From Muriicola jejuensis (GTDB taxonomy: Bacteria > Bacteroidota > Bacteroidia > Flavobacteriales > Flavobacteriaceae): a DNA stretch of 64,000 nt. Below the pieces are notes generated by a model, which searched no databases, had not been told where the DNA came from, and saw only the letters and a program-made list of their open reading frames with translations. Positions 18,260 to 26,564 of this stretch are shown in pieces. The DNA is taken from assembly GCF_010671595.1 (NCBI RefSeq), contig NZ_JAABOP010000001.1, forward strand, positions 1,724,651 to 1,788,650, read 5' to 3'. Each line of letters starts with the position of its first letter. Position 1 is the stretch's first letter. Both the position numbers and the translations under genes were made by a program.

Positions 18260-18769
18260 CTACATTCCCAGTATCCTAAGGCGAGCCTGAATGGACGGGA
18301 TATTCTCCTTCTTTAATGCCACTGCCGTCTTTTTAAGATCTCTCTGGAGCTCAGTATCTTGTTTTGCCAGATCAAAAAGGGACTGGATGGAATGTACCCT
18401 TACGATCCTGCTTTCCCTTTTGTCCTTTGCCCATTTTGTCAATTCCTTCCACACCCTTTGTAACTCATCATTTGTCAGCTTGAGGCGGGATACCATGGAA
18501 GACAAATGCCATTTGAATTCCTTATCCCTGGCCGTGTCTATGAAGTGGAGTATATCTTCCTTGTGGCCGAATAAGAATCGAGGATTTTGTGTCGTTAATT
18601 TCTCCAGGGCATCTGCCGTGCGCATCACGATGAGTCTGTCTTTTGAGTACAGAAATTTAAACAATTCGTCAAAGTCCGATTGTGTTCTTACCAGGGGCAA
18701 TAGCTCTTCCACTTTTGCGATCGACCTAAGATCCCCACCTGTCAGATATGTGATCAAATCCTTAGACAT
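18260..18769 (-). CDS. HEAT-like helical repeat protein
   Basis: 169 residues, all-helical and without signal or membrane segments. Repeats about 35-40 residues apart (LFKFLYSKDRLIVMRTADALEKLT, HSIQSLFDLAKQDTELQRDLKKT) suggest HEAT/armadillo-type units. Such proteins are generally scaffolds. No nearby partner is evident. Function unknown. Confidence 0.65.
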   Translation of the reverse strand: MSKDLITYLTGGDLRSIAKVEELLPLVRTQSDFDELFKFLYSKDRLIVMRTADALEKLTTQNPRFLFGHKEDILHFIDTARDKEFKWHLSSMVSRLKLTNDELQRVWKELTKWAKDKRESRIVRVHSIQSLFDLAKQDTELQRDLKKTAVALKKENIPSIQARLRILGM

Positions 18770-18910
18770 AAAGCCGGATCCCTTCTTAAAATGTGCATTT
18801 TCAGCTTGTATATGGTCTTTGGTATGTCCGGCACGTTCGCTACCCGTGTCTCCACTCTAATGTCCGGTTTCCAGAACCTTGTTTAATCTCCAAAAAGATA
18901 ATACAAAAGC

Positions 18911-19348
18911 TCAAGACTTGGAAAGGGAAGTGTACTGTACGCTGGTGGTAAAAGGAGTTTTATCCGGCGATAGATTTAGGTCGGCAAGTACTCTTTTCAA
19001 CTTCTTCAGGCAATCCGGATCGATGATCTGGGTATCAATTTTCATTTTGCTTTTATCGGTGAGCAGGATGTAATCGCCTGCATATTTTTTAATCCTGGTA
19101 ACGTCGGGCAGGTGGATCTGTTTGCCGAAAGGATAATTCTTTTTAATTAGATCCTCAACGATGTTCAGATATTGATTCTGTAGTTCGAAAAGATAAAGTG
19201 CTAAATAGAGAAAAGCCAGCACCAGAGGGTAGTAGTCGAGCCAGAAATCAAAGTGATCAAAGCCCCATTTTAAAACACCCAAAACCAACCATATAAGGCC
19301 AAGAATAAGATTCACCCGAAGTCTTTTTTTGGTGTATTTTATTTTCAT
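18911..19348 (-). CDS. Small membrane protein with PH-like C-terminal domain
   Basis: 145 residues. Two hydrophobic segments near 14-26 and 40-53 are followed by a beta-rich domain (IHLPDVTRIKKYAGDYILLT, KMKIDTQIIDPDCLKKLKRV) resembling small PH-like membrane proteins. The upstream spacer (18800-18900) contains a faint resemblance to the family-B attC core, so it may be the oldest, most decayed cassette, but I cannot prove this. Confidence 0.6.
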   Translation of the reverse strand: MKIKYTKKRLRVNLILGLIWLVLGVLKWGFDHFDFWLDYYPLVLAFLYLALYLFELQNQYLNIVEDLIKKNYPFGKQIHLPDVTRIKKYAGDYILLTDKSKMKIDTQIIDPDCLKKLKRVLADLNLSPDKTPFTTSVQYTSLSKS

Positions 19349-19430
19349 ACGAAATCTATTTGCTTAAGGTACCGCTCATGCCTGCCTCTCTTTCCGTGTG
19401 TGATGACCTGGTAAACCTTTCCTGTTTTAA

Positions 19431-19490
19431 CTAAGATAGGGAATATGCCCAGATCTTTGAATAAGTCCGGGTGTAAGCACCTTCAGAAAT
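19431..19490 (-). repeat. attC-like site 1, decayed remnant (family C)
   Basis: Contains the family-C core (TTTTAACTAAGATAGG followed by GAATATGC and CAGA) but the outer arms and GTT ends are no longer recognisable. It is the leftmost convincing trace of the cassette array. Confidence 0.45.
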
Positions 19491-19500
19491 CGAATAGAAC

Positions 19501-20067
19501 TTAATCTGCTGCCTTTGCAGGCATGGAGGACCGATCTCTGAACTGCGAATTAACCCCATCAAAAATGTGGAACATTTTTAATCGGAAGTAATACGAGTTG
19601 AGGTCCTCATCCGACATATTTTCCATCAGTGATACATACCCCAACTTCGGGTTTCCCATATTCCCGGCAGAATCTGTTGGATTAGACAGGGTTCGCCATT
19701 TGGGATCCTTTTCCTTTAAGGATTCGATCATCCTATTCTCACACTGAAATATGGCTAATTTGGTTTCGTTATCCACTTTAAAAAAGGGGTCGTATTCCGT
19801 GAAAGACTGAACCGTAATACGGAAATCTTTATCCGAGGATATTTTTTGCAGCACCTCCAGATAGCTCTTGCCGGTAGTGTCTTTCAGGATACCTTTTTTG
19901 ACCAATTCCTTCTCATAGTCATCGATGATGGACTTCATGTCATATCCTGCCTCCTGATAGGTTTTATCGTAGCATTCTACTATAATCTCATCAAGTTCAG
20001 AAGATCGCTTTTGACACGAGTTGGTTAAGAGCAGGAGTAAGCAGAGAGATAGGATGGTTTTTTTCAT
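19501..20067 (-). CDS. Hypothetical lipoprotein (array paralog A)
   Basis: 188 residues from the ATG at 20065-20067, chosen because a lipoprotein signal (LLLLLTNSCQK) starts there. The mature part is helical. It is related to the protein at 21859-22440: DYEKELVKKGILKDTTGKSY here aligns with EFEDALIRSSIIPDNSFKSY there. Family unknown to me. It lies between decayed attC-like remnants and is probably an old cassette. Confidence 0.68.
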   Translation of the reverse strand: MKKTILSLCLLLLLTNSCQKRSSELDEIIVECYDKTYQEAGYDMKSIIDDYEKELVKKGILKDTTGKSYLEVLQKISSDKDFRITVQSFTEYDPFFKVDNETKLAIFQCENRMIESLKEKDPKWRTLSNPTDSAGNMGNPKLGYVSLMENMSDEDLNSYYFRLKMFHIFDGVNSQFRDRSSMPAKAAD

Positions 20068-20124
20068 ATGATGTCTCATGGTCTGATATTGCCTGTAACA
20101 GACGGGCAAGGAGTTAGGGTCCAA

Positions 20125-20214
20125 TAAGCTTATCTGACAATAGTTTGATTACTAATATAGGAAATAAGAGCAGACCTCGGAGAGCGATGCGTGACAAGCA
20201 TTATCATGCTTGCG
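20125..20214 (-). repeat. attC-like site 2, decayed (family C)
   Basis: Core TACTAATATAGGAAATAAGA with CAGACCTCGGAGAGCGATG is recognisably family C. The right end reads ATCATGCTT-GCGTTATTC where intact sites would read GTTGTGCTT-CGTTATTC, matching the 5' end GTTGTGCTT of the cassette it belongs to. Confidence 0.55.
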
Positions 20215-20982
20215 TTATTCTTTTAAATCTTGCTCAATGAGTTCTAAAATCATCTTTGAATCCTCTATCAATACCTGGGTGTCAGCAATATTGGTTCTTA
20301 AATAGAGCAATTTCTCGGTGATTAAACTTTCAAAGCGCCTATCATTTAGCAGTCCTTTAAAGTCACTGGGAAAGGGACTATGGATCTTATTTTCTTCGGC
20401 TAAATTATTTTGTGACAAACTATATAGAAAATCTGCGGATGAAACATAAGTTCTATATAAAGGATTGAGTTCTTGTGTCACTAAGTCCTGAACAACTCTT
20501 TGCTCTTCTAACATTTCCTCCATTTTATCTGGCCACTCAATCAGTTTAAACTTAAGGGAATCGTTTGAAATGGTGTTGATCTTTCCTGAGCTGTAGAGCA
20601 TATCGATCACGCTAAACTCTTCATTAACCGCATACCAAATAAACAGGTCTAGCTTATAGCTGAACATTTCCGAGTTGGATACTTCCTTGTCTTCTGAAGC
20701 GATAATTTCAAGTAGTCTTTTAATGCTTTCAATGTTTTTTCTCCTTCCGTCATTTTTATCTTCAAGTTCTTCTAATTTCCTTTCGAAGGATATCTTTAAA
20801 TTAGTGAGAAGAACTCGTTCTTCTGAATCTAGCTTTACCTTTTCATTCCAATTGTTAATTTGAAGGGCGATCAATATCCCAATAACTACAAGCGTAATTT
20901 CACCAATCGCATATTTTAGGTACTTTCCAGTTTTTCCCTCCGAAAGCAAGTTCTGTCGGATTTTTCTAAAGAATTTTATCAT
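20215..20982 (-). CDS. DUF6090 family membrane protein (paralog 1)
   Basis: 255 residues from the ATG at 20980-20982. The N-terminus MIKFFRKIRQNLLSEGKTGK, followed by a single transmembrane helix (ITLVVIGILIALQINNWNE), is the hallmark of DUF6090; the rest is a helical, probably periplasmic domain. Two other copies with near-identical N-termini occur at 53940 and 60346, each in its own cassette. Function unknown. Cassette 5' end GTTGTGCTTC; 3' end decayed. Confidence 0.85.
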   Translation of the reverse strand: MIKFFRKIRQNLLSEGKTGKYLKYAIGEITLVVIGILIALQINNWNEKVKLDSEERVLLTNLKISFERKLEELEDKNDGRRKNIESIKRLLEIIASEDKEVSNSEMFSYKLDLFIWYAVNEEFSVIDMLYSSGKINTISNDSLKFKLIEWPDKMEEMLEEQRVVQDLVTQELNPLYRTYVSSADFLYSLSQNNLAEENKIHSPFPSDFKGLLNDRRFESLITEKLLYLRTNIADTQVLIEDSKMILELIEQDLKE

Positions 20983-21009
20983 TGATAAGCGGTTTGTCAA
21001 AATGAAGCA

Positions 21010-21155
21010 CAACGGTTCCGATATGTCCCGTATGCCTGCTTTTAGGCTGGGCGCCTTGATGGACAGACCATACCAGAGATGATCAATATACCCTAATGTA
21101 GGAAAATTTCCAAGGTCCTTGCCGGCGATGGATTAGAGCTGATGCGGGCATGCGA
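21010..21155 (-). repeat. attC-like site 3 (family A, right end decayed)
   Basis: Left arm CAACGGTTCCGATATG is intact and the family-A core CCCTAATGTAGGAAAATTTC and GCCGGCGATGG are present. The right GTTGTT end is lost. Includes a copy of the GGGCGCC element. Confidence 0.7.
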
Positions 21156-21184
21156 TTATTAATACCCCCCCCATGTCAAATCCT

Positions 21185-21688
21185 TTATTTTTTGGGTGAA
21201 GGATTGTAGGCCCAACATTCCATCTCCACGCGTGCACCGAGTGCAAGACCACCTACACCCATTGCCGAGCGCGTAGGGTACCGGCCTGCCTCGAAATAAT
21301 CTGCGTAAACTTCATTGAAATCTTGCCATTCCGACATGTCAGCAAGCATTACCGTGCATTTAAATACGTCTTCTAAGCCTAGTCCGTGCCCTGCTAGTGT
21401 AGCTTTGATCCGTTTGAACATCTGTTGGGTTTCGGGTACTATTCCGCCCGGCACTACGCCCATACCATTATCTGTAACGCCGATCTCCCCTGAAAGATAG
21501 AGTATGTCTCCCACTTGTACTGTGCTTGAGAAAGGATATGGAAGTTCAGATGGGGTAAAAACCGGAGCCTGTTTCTCCCTAACAAGGTCATTCATTGTTT
21601 TTTGATCATTGTTTTTCTCCTTCTGTCCTGGATTACAACTCATCAAGAAAAGCAATGTCAGCAAGGGTAACTTCTTTAAATCTCTCAT
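21185..21688 (-). CDS. RidA/YjgF/UK114 family lipoprotein
   Basis: 167 residues: a lipoprotein signal (LLFLMSCNPGQ) followed by a full RidA domain (PYPFSSTVQVGDILYLSGEI, VVPGGIVPETQQMFKRIKAT, FKCTVMLADMSEWQDFNEVY, GARVEMECWAYNP). Cytosolic RidA deaminates reactive enamines or imines; a secreted copy may have a different role. The catalytic Arg usual near the C-terminus is present as ARVEME. It sits between attC-like sites 3 and 4. Confidence 0.9.
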   Translation of the reverse strand: MRDLKKLPLLTLLFLMSCNPGQKEKNNDQKTMNDLVREKQAPVFTPSELPYPFSSTVQVGDILYLSGEIGVTDNGMGVVPGGIVPETQQMFKRIKATLAGHGLGLEDVFKCTVMLADMSEWQDFNEVYADYFEAGRYPTRSAMGVGGLALGARVEMECWAYNPSPKK

Positions 21689-21713
21689 GATTATAGCACT
21701 AGGATAATGTATG

Positions 21714-21848
21714 TTACAGCTCCATCTATGGTATGGTGTCTTAATTTGCAGATCACCTCAGGAATAATAAGGACTAATGTAGGAAAATTTAGCACGCCCT
21801 GGCCGGCGATGAGCCTTTCCGCCTTTGGTGGAGTTATAGCCGTTGTTA
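21714..21848 (-). repeat. attC-like site 4 (family A)
   Basis: Core GGACTAATGTAGGAAAATTT and GGCCGGCGATGAGCC, right arm GGAGTTATAGCCGTTGTTAG intact, left arm reduced to TTACAGCTCC. Right end GTTAGACAAC fits the canonical GTTRRRY core. Confidence 0.78.
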
Positions 21849-21858
21849 GACAACGTAT

Positions 21859-22440
21859 TTACTCTCCTTTAGGTTTATCCACATAGATATGGATGATACT
21901 GTCCGTATTGGGATCCAGGAACTTGCAAATCTTCGATTTAATTAATGGAAATTCAAAGTCAAGGGCATCATAAACCTCCAGGTATAATCCAGCGACCCTT
22001 GAACGACTAAGCAGTTGGCCATCATCGATAAGTTCAGAGACTTTTAGATTAAGCCTAAAACTCTTTGAGGTGTCAATGTTCAAGTATTTCGTTGCGATCA
22101 TGATACCCTCAGACGATAGCATTACTGATTCTAATACGAACCCCATTTTTTCAAGGGTGCCATCAGGATCAAACGCCGTTTCCAACTTAAATTCATAGCC
22201 CTTCTCTATTTCATGTAAAAGCTGTACATAGCTTTTAAAAGAATTGTCCGGTATGATACTACTCCTAATCAATGCATCCTCAAATTCTGAAATAGCCTCC
22301 TTTAGTGTAGTATAATAATCAGGACCCCCTGCAGACAGCAACCGATCCATTTCATATTCATAGGTGTTTGAGGTCATTTGGCAAATTGACTTTGTCGTCA
22401 AAAGAATGCAACAGATTCCTAAAAAACAGACTCTCTTCAT
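21859..22440 (-). CDS. Hypothetical secreted protein (array paralog B)
   Basis: 193 residues from the ATG at 22438-22440, beginning with a signal peptide (MKRVCFLGICCILLTTKSIC). It is a distant paralog of the lipoprotein at 19501-20067, sharing the pattern FE-ALI--I--D---KSYVQLL-EI. The cassette's ends agree: 5' TTAGGCAAC and 3' TTAGACAAC, one transition apart, although the leading G at the 5' side is mutated. Function unknown. Confidence 0.68.
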   Translation of the reverse strand: MKRVCFLGICCILLTTKSICQMTSNTYEYEMDRLLSAGGPDYYTTLKEAISEFEDALIRSSIIPDNSFKSYVQLLHEIEKGYEFKLETAFDPDGTLEKMGFVLESVMLSSEGIMIATKYLNIDTSKSFRLNLKVSELIDDGQLLSRSRVAGLYLEVYDALDFEFPLIKSKICKFLDPNTDSIIHIYVDKPKGE

Positions 22441-22448
22441 AGGTTGCC

Positions 22449-22610
22449 TAAGGGTTCCGACCTTACGTGACGGTTCACCTGCCGCAAGCATGGCAGGTTG
22501 GTCTGGTGCCTTACTAGCAGGACCAAACTTGGAATAATTAATAAACCCTAATGTAGGAAAATTTATCTAGCTCCGTGGGCTATCGGCAATACCTACGGTA
22601 ATCGCTTTTC
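22449..22610 (-). repeat. attC-like site 5 (family A, decayed right end)
   Basis: Left arm TAAGGGTTCCGACC, CGGTTCACCTGC element, and core AATAAACCCTAATGTAGGAA are present; the right arm is scrambled around 22580-22610. Confidence 0.6.
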
Positions 22611-22660
22611 TCACTGAGATTGATGCACATGCTTTTTGAACATATTAATCATATTCATAA

Positions 22661-24721
22661 TCAGTTTGATACGGCGTCAATCGGAAAGTAGTTCTTTTTC
22701 ATAATATCCGTATAACGTGGGTCATTTCTGTAAGGATCAATTGCAGTACTCCCATTGATCTCCATTAGACTGTGGTTCTTAAAATCAAGTTTGGCATAAT
22801 TTGAGATCTTATTCAAATAATGAAACAAGGAATCGGTCTCGTTTAAATGGGCAAAACAGAGTGCTTTTGAATGATCCATAAGGGTGAATCCGGGCCTGTT
22901 AAAGACTTCGTAGGTCGTTTTCGAATCGCCTTTTTTTGAAAACAACCATGCTTTATTCGAATAATAAACTATAGGATTAATTGGTTTTATTTGCTCCAGA
23001 TATTGATAGGCCCTTTCGAAATCGTACTGGAAAGCATAATAATTATGGAGCATTACTATTTTTTGTATTGGATGCAGTAAATCCATCAACGCATCATCGC
23101 TTAATATCTTATCAGCTTCCTCGAACTGCTTCCGATAATACAAGGTATTTAGCTTATCCACAATATAACCTGGGTTTGTAGAATCAATGTCAAATACTTG
23201 TTTAGAATAGTGAAGGCTCTTAGTTCGATCTAACAGAATACCCCTGTACAATCTACTCAATGCTTGAAGTAGAGAAAGATTATCAGGATCGTTCTTTAAG
23301 GCTCTTTCATAGGAATAAATTAGTTCTCTCAGGTCTTTTTTGATGGCACTGTTCAATAAGCCTTCGGCCTCAATAATTTCCTCTGGTTTTAATATAAATC
23401 TGATTTTTTCTAAATAGATTTTTGCTTCCTCAGTCTGATCATATGTTAAAAGCGCCATAAACCTCGTCTGATTCAAAGGTCTTGAAAGCGGATCCAGCTT
23501 ATAGGCTGCCGTTATATGCTCTAATAGTTTTTGTGCATCCGGGTCGGGTCTTTCCCGCCAATAAAGAGCAAAATGATGATGTGCTGTTGCATCGTTTGGG
23601 TTAATGTCAATCGCCTTTTCAAAATTTATCTTTGCCCTTTGCCAATCCCCGTCTCTAATAAGCAGCATAGCTCTAACACTATAAGGTCTGGAAATATTCG
23701 GATTGATCTCTAAGGCTTTATTAATATATAAATTGGCCTGTTTAGCAGACTCCTCTTTGCTCAAATCGCCATAAATATGAAGAAGCATATAGACATTGGC
23801 AATTTCGGCATAACCCTCTGCAAACAATGGATCTAATTTTATCGCTTCTTTGTACAACTCGATACTGTTTTCGAGGTTTTCTCGAGTTCTGTTATCTGCT
23901 ATGCTCCGCCCCTTAGCAAAGAGTTCCGACGCCAAAATATTGGTGGTTGTTTCTGTATTTAATGCCTTTTCTTCTTCAGGAGAAATGAATATCCTAAGTT
24001 GTTTTACTATTTTTTGTGAGACCTCTTGCTGGATCCTAAAGGCATCTGATAAATCTTCATTGTAGTTGTCCGCCCAAAGATGTTCATCGTTGGCTTTTAG
24101 AAGCTGAGCAGTAATTAGCACTTGGTTGTTCTGTTTGCGAACACTGCCTTCCACAATGTACTCAACATCAAGTTCTTTGGCTATTTCAGGTATGGATTTG
24201 CCGGAGTTCTTGAATTGCATAACCGATGTTCGTGAGATTACACGTAATCCTCTTACTTTTGATAGATGTGTTAATATGTCTTCTGTAACACCCATACTAA
24301 ACCATTCATTTTTTTGGTCATCACTTAAGTTTGTAAATGGAAGTACAGCAATAGATAATTTATCAGCAGAAACTGACGTAAAAACACCAGGTTTGATCCA
24401 AATTAAAGCGATAGTTGCCAACAGGGCAGCCATGATGACAATATTTAAGATCCTGTTACCTTTTGAACTCTTTGTCTCATTAACTAAATTCTTGGTCCTT
24501 ATAATTCCGGAGGGTGTAATTTGGTAATGCCATGAAAAGAACATCCAAAGGGGTAATCCTAAAACGAGGGTAATAGTGATGAGTTGTAAAACCCAAAGGG
24601 GTGCATTCCAAATGGGGAGTACAGTTGAAAATACTTGTAGGACAAGCCAGGCAATGACCAGATAAGCCACCGTTTCCTTGAGTACATTCCTTCTCTTTAG
24701 CTCTTTGATTAATTTGTTCAT
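22661..24721 (-). CDS. TolB-like N-domain and TPR protein
   Basis: 686 residues. Two N-terminal transmembrane segments (AYLVIAWLVLQVF, LITITLVLGLPLWMFFSWHY) are followed by a third near 95-110. A TolB/FlgO-like domain spans about residues 120-245 (SIAVLPFTNLSDDQKNEWFS, ISRTSVMQFKNSGKSIPEIA, LDVEYIVEGSVRKQNNQVLI). At least eight TPR units follow (ELFAKGRSIADN, PLFAEGYAEIANVYMLLHIY). This is the architecture usually attached to CadC or cyclase regulators and probably serves as a membrane sensor or scaffold. The gene at 43415 has the same TolB-TPR part behind a cyclase domain. Confidence 0.85.
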   Translation of the reverse strand: MNKLIKELKRRNVLKETVAYLVIAWLVLQVFSTVLPIWNAPLWVLQLITITLVLGLPLWMFFSWHYQITPSGIIRTKNLVNETKSSKGNRILNIVIMAALLATIALIWIKPGVFTSVSADKLSIAVLPFTNLSDDQKNEWFSMGVTEDILTHLSKVRGLRVISRTSVMQFKNSGKSIPEIAKELDVEYIVEGSVRKQNNQVLITAQLLKANDEHLWADNYNEDLSDAFRIQQEVSQKIVKQLRIFISPEEEKALNTETTTNILASELFAKGRSIADNRTRENLENSIELYKEAIKLDPLFAEGYAEIANVYMLLHIYGDLSKEESAKQANLYINKALEINPNISRPYSVRAMLLIRDGDWQRAKINFEKAIDINPNDATAHHHFALYWRERPDPDAQKLLEHITAAYKLDPLSRPLNQTRFMALLTYDQTEEAKIYLEKIRFILKPEEIIEAEGLLNSAIKKDLRELIYSYERALKNDPDNLSLLQALSRLYRGILLDRTKSLHYSKQVFDIDSTNPGYIVDKLNTLYYRKQFEEADKILSDDALMDLLHPIQKIVMLHNYYAFQYDFERAYQYLEQIKPINPIVYYSNKAWLFSKKGDSKTTYEVFNRPGFTLMDHSKALCFAHLNETDSLFHYLNKISNYAKLDFKNHSLMEINGSTAIDPYRNDPRYTDIMKKNYFPIDAVSN

Positions 24722-24835
24722 ATGCAGTACAACCCCCTTAAGTTAGCACATTTCAATCATAATGCTATTAAATTTAGAAAAGAGTAAATAAATGGCTTTC
24801 ATTTAAAATCGGATGTCTATTTTACTGCTGCCAAC

Positions 24836-24953
24836 TGTTACGGTTATGACCCAATGCCGGTGTGCATAGGCACCGGAAACTAGATTTTGGTATTAACTAA
24901 GATAGGAAATATGCGCTGTCCTGGGAGAGTGAGGTTTTATGGGCGTTGTTAAT
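24836..24953 (-). repeat. attC-like site 6 (family C)
   Basis: Left arm TTACGGTTATGACCC, core TATTAACTAAGATAGGAAAT, right arm TTTTATGGGCGTTGTTAATA. The region between the TolB/TPR gene and the next gene (24722-25141) otherwise contains only this site and the terminator at 25084-25120. Confidence 0.68.
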
Positions 24954-25083
24954 ATACATTAGACGTAGTAATTACATCAAATTCTATGATCCAATCAGAT
25001 GATTACGATGTTGATCTAATGAGTCGCATTTTGCCGAAAGGAGTTCGCTTGAAATATGTTCATAGGTAAAAAAGCCGTGACAT

Positions 25084-25120
25084 AAAAAAATCATCCCAGG
25101 CAACTAGTGCCTGGAATGAC
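25084..25120 (-). terminator. Rho-independent terminator
   Basis: On the coding (minus) strand a hairpin with stem CCAGGCA / TGCCTGG (extended by ATGA-type pairs) and loop CTAGT is followed by a run of seven T. It sits about 20 bases after the stop of the gene at 25142. One of very few classic terminators in the array. Confidence 0.8.
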
Positions 25121-25141
25121 CTTTAGATGCAGTACGCTAAT

Positions 25142-25669
25142 TTAATAGGTGATCGTTCCCTCGCCGCTCATGATAAATGTCCCACTAGATGGGGAGTCTT
25201 CGAAGACGATAACAGTTTCGATGAATACACCCGTGGCATTTTCAAACCGTCCGCTTCCCCCGTCGAAGTTCAATGTTTCTACAAAAACGGTAGGATTGGC
25301 ACCAATAAATTCAATTGAACTATGATAGCCTCTCAATTCGTCACCATTCGCTGCTGTGATCGTGATGGATCTAATACCAAGGTCACCTGGATTCTCAGAA
25401 CACCATTCCTCTAACATGGTACTCCGTCCAAGATGTGTTATAGTTCCTTCGCCAATAGCATTTAGGGCCAAGGCTGCGCATGATTCACCATCACCTGGAA
25501 AAAAGCTGTAAGTGCCTTCAATTTTCTTTATTTTAAAAGGACGTTCTACCGCCGCTTTTAATTTGACCTCCTGATTCATCAAATCAAGATCGTCATTGCT
25601 CATTGAATCACTTGTGCAGGCAAACAGAGTTGCCGCCAATAAGGATAAAATTACAAATCGATTTTTCAT
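25142..25669 (-). CDS. Hypothetical lipoprotein
   Basis: 175 residues with lipoprotein signal (LLAATLFACTSDS). The mature domain is beta-rich (YSFFPGDGESCAALALNAIG, EGTITHLGRSTMLEEWC, EFIGANPTVFVETLNFDGGS) and ends in SGTFIMSGEGTITY, resembling secreted beta-barrel proteins described only as hypothetical in Bacteroidota. Followed by a terminator. No exact enzymatic motif. Confidence 0.75.
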   Translation of the reverse strand: MKNRFVILSLLAATLFACTSDSMSNDDLDLMNQEVKLKAAVERPFKIKKIEGTYSFFPGDGESCAALALNAIGEGTITHLGRSTMLEEWCSENPGDLGIRSITITAANGDELRGYHSSIEFIGANPTVFVETLNFDGGSGRFENATGVFIETVIVFEDSPSSGTFIMSGEGTITY

Positions 25670-25987
25670 AATTAATTGGTTTAGGTTGGTAATTATTGTG
25701 TTTGCTTTTAATCTTTGATTTCCTGTTTGAAGCAGGAAATACTATTTCCAAAAAGCTATAAAAATAGATTTGTGAAAAATTGCAGGTGATTGATAAAAAA
25801 GAATTGAGGGGAATAATCTTCTTAAAGTACGATTTAAATCACACATAAACAAATACTTAGACCGGGAATAAAAATTGTAGAGCCCTGCGGGTAAGACTAT
25901 GATGACTGTAAAACTCCTTACTCGTATTACAACATATATGTCAGATGGTAAACGCGGTCAGAAAGATACTTCTCTATTTAATAAACG

Positions 25988-26052
25988 GTGCTTTTCCTGC
26001 CTGCCGACAGGTTTACATGCCTTAGGTATGCAGGGCCGGAACCGTCGTTACC
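25988..26052 (+). repeat. attC-like half element in inverted orientation
   Basis: Reads on the plus strand CCTGCC-GACAGG-TTTACATGCCTTAGGTATGC-AGGGCCGGAACCGTCGTTACC, i.e. the reverse complement of the left half of intact sites. The corresponding right half is not visible next to it. Probably the trace of a hairpin or cassette inversion. Confidence 0.7.
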
Positions 26053-26060
26053 AAGCGTTT

Positions 26061-26262
26061 TTAATCTGCTTTCATCAATCCATCTGCATTCTCTTTTACC
26101 AATAGGACAATTAGTGATTGGAATTCTTTTACAAAGTTCTCGCAATAAAACTATTCTGCTATCTTGATTGCCGGGGGAATTTCTTTATAACCTTCTACGA
26201 ATGAATTCCATCTCTTGTCCCAGTCCAAACTTGTAAAAAAGCAGCTATGGATTATAGCTCTT
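26061..26262 (-). pseudogene. Decayed cassette gene fragment
   Basis: A minus-strand frame reads WDKRWNSFVEGYKEIPPAIK, then an in-frame TAG, then NFVKEFQSLIVLLVKENADG to TAA at 26061-26063. It is followed by the AAAAACG box and GGTAAC next to the inverted half site, as expected at a cassette 3' end. No start codon or family recognised. Confidence 0.3.
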
Positions 26263-26564
26263 TGTTAGCCACATTCTTTACTTTACTTCGTACGTGATTT
26301 CAGCATTTTCAAGTTATTCTTAAAAAGTATTCTATGCAGGAATAATCGGGGTTATTTAAGACTCCTTTATGTTCAGATGCAGGAAAGAAACGGCATTTAC
26401 TTATCTTTGTCGCTGGCAAAGAATTGACACTCATCTTCTTTGCTTTCTCATGTGAAGTGTTCACTTCTTTTCATGCAATCACGGTAACACGCAATTTTAG
26501 CTTTGACCACTTGCATTCAATATAGTACCAATAAGTGCTATCAACTTGATTTAACTCTAATCAA

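Larger units (their letters stand above)
25670..26564. other. Gene-poor stretch with array debris
   Basis: About 900 bases without an intact gene. It holds an inverted half attC element (25988-26052), a decayed minus-strand frame (26061-26262) and one attC right arm in normal orientation ending at about 26273 (GGATTATAGCTC-TTTGTTAGCC). It looks like remains of one or two old cassettes. Confidence 0.6.

Noticed and set aside
24722..25141. Additional gene upstream of the 25142 lipoprotein
   Set aside because: Only an attC-like site and a terminator are visible; frames are short.
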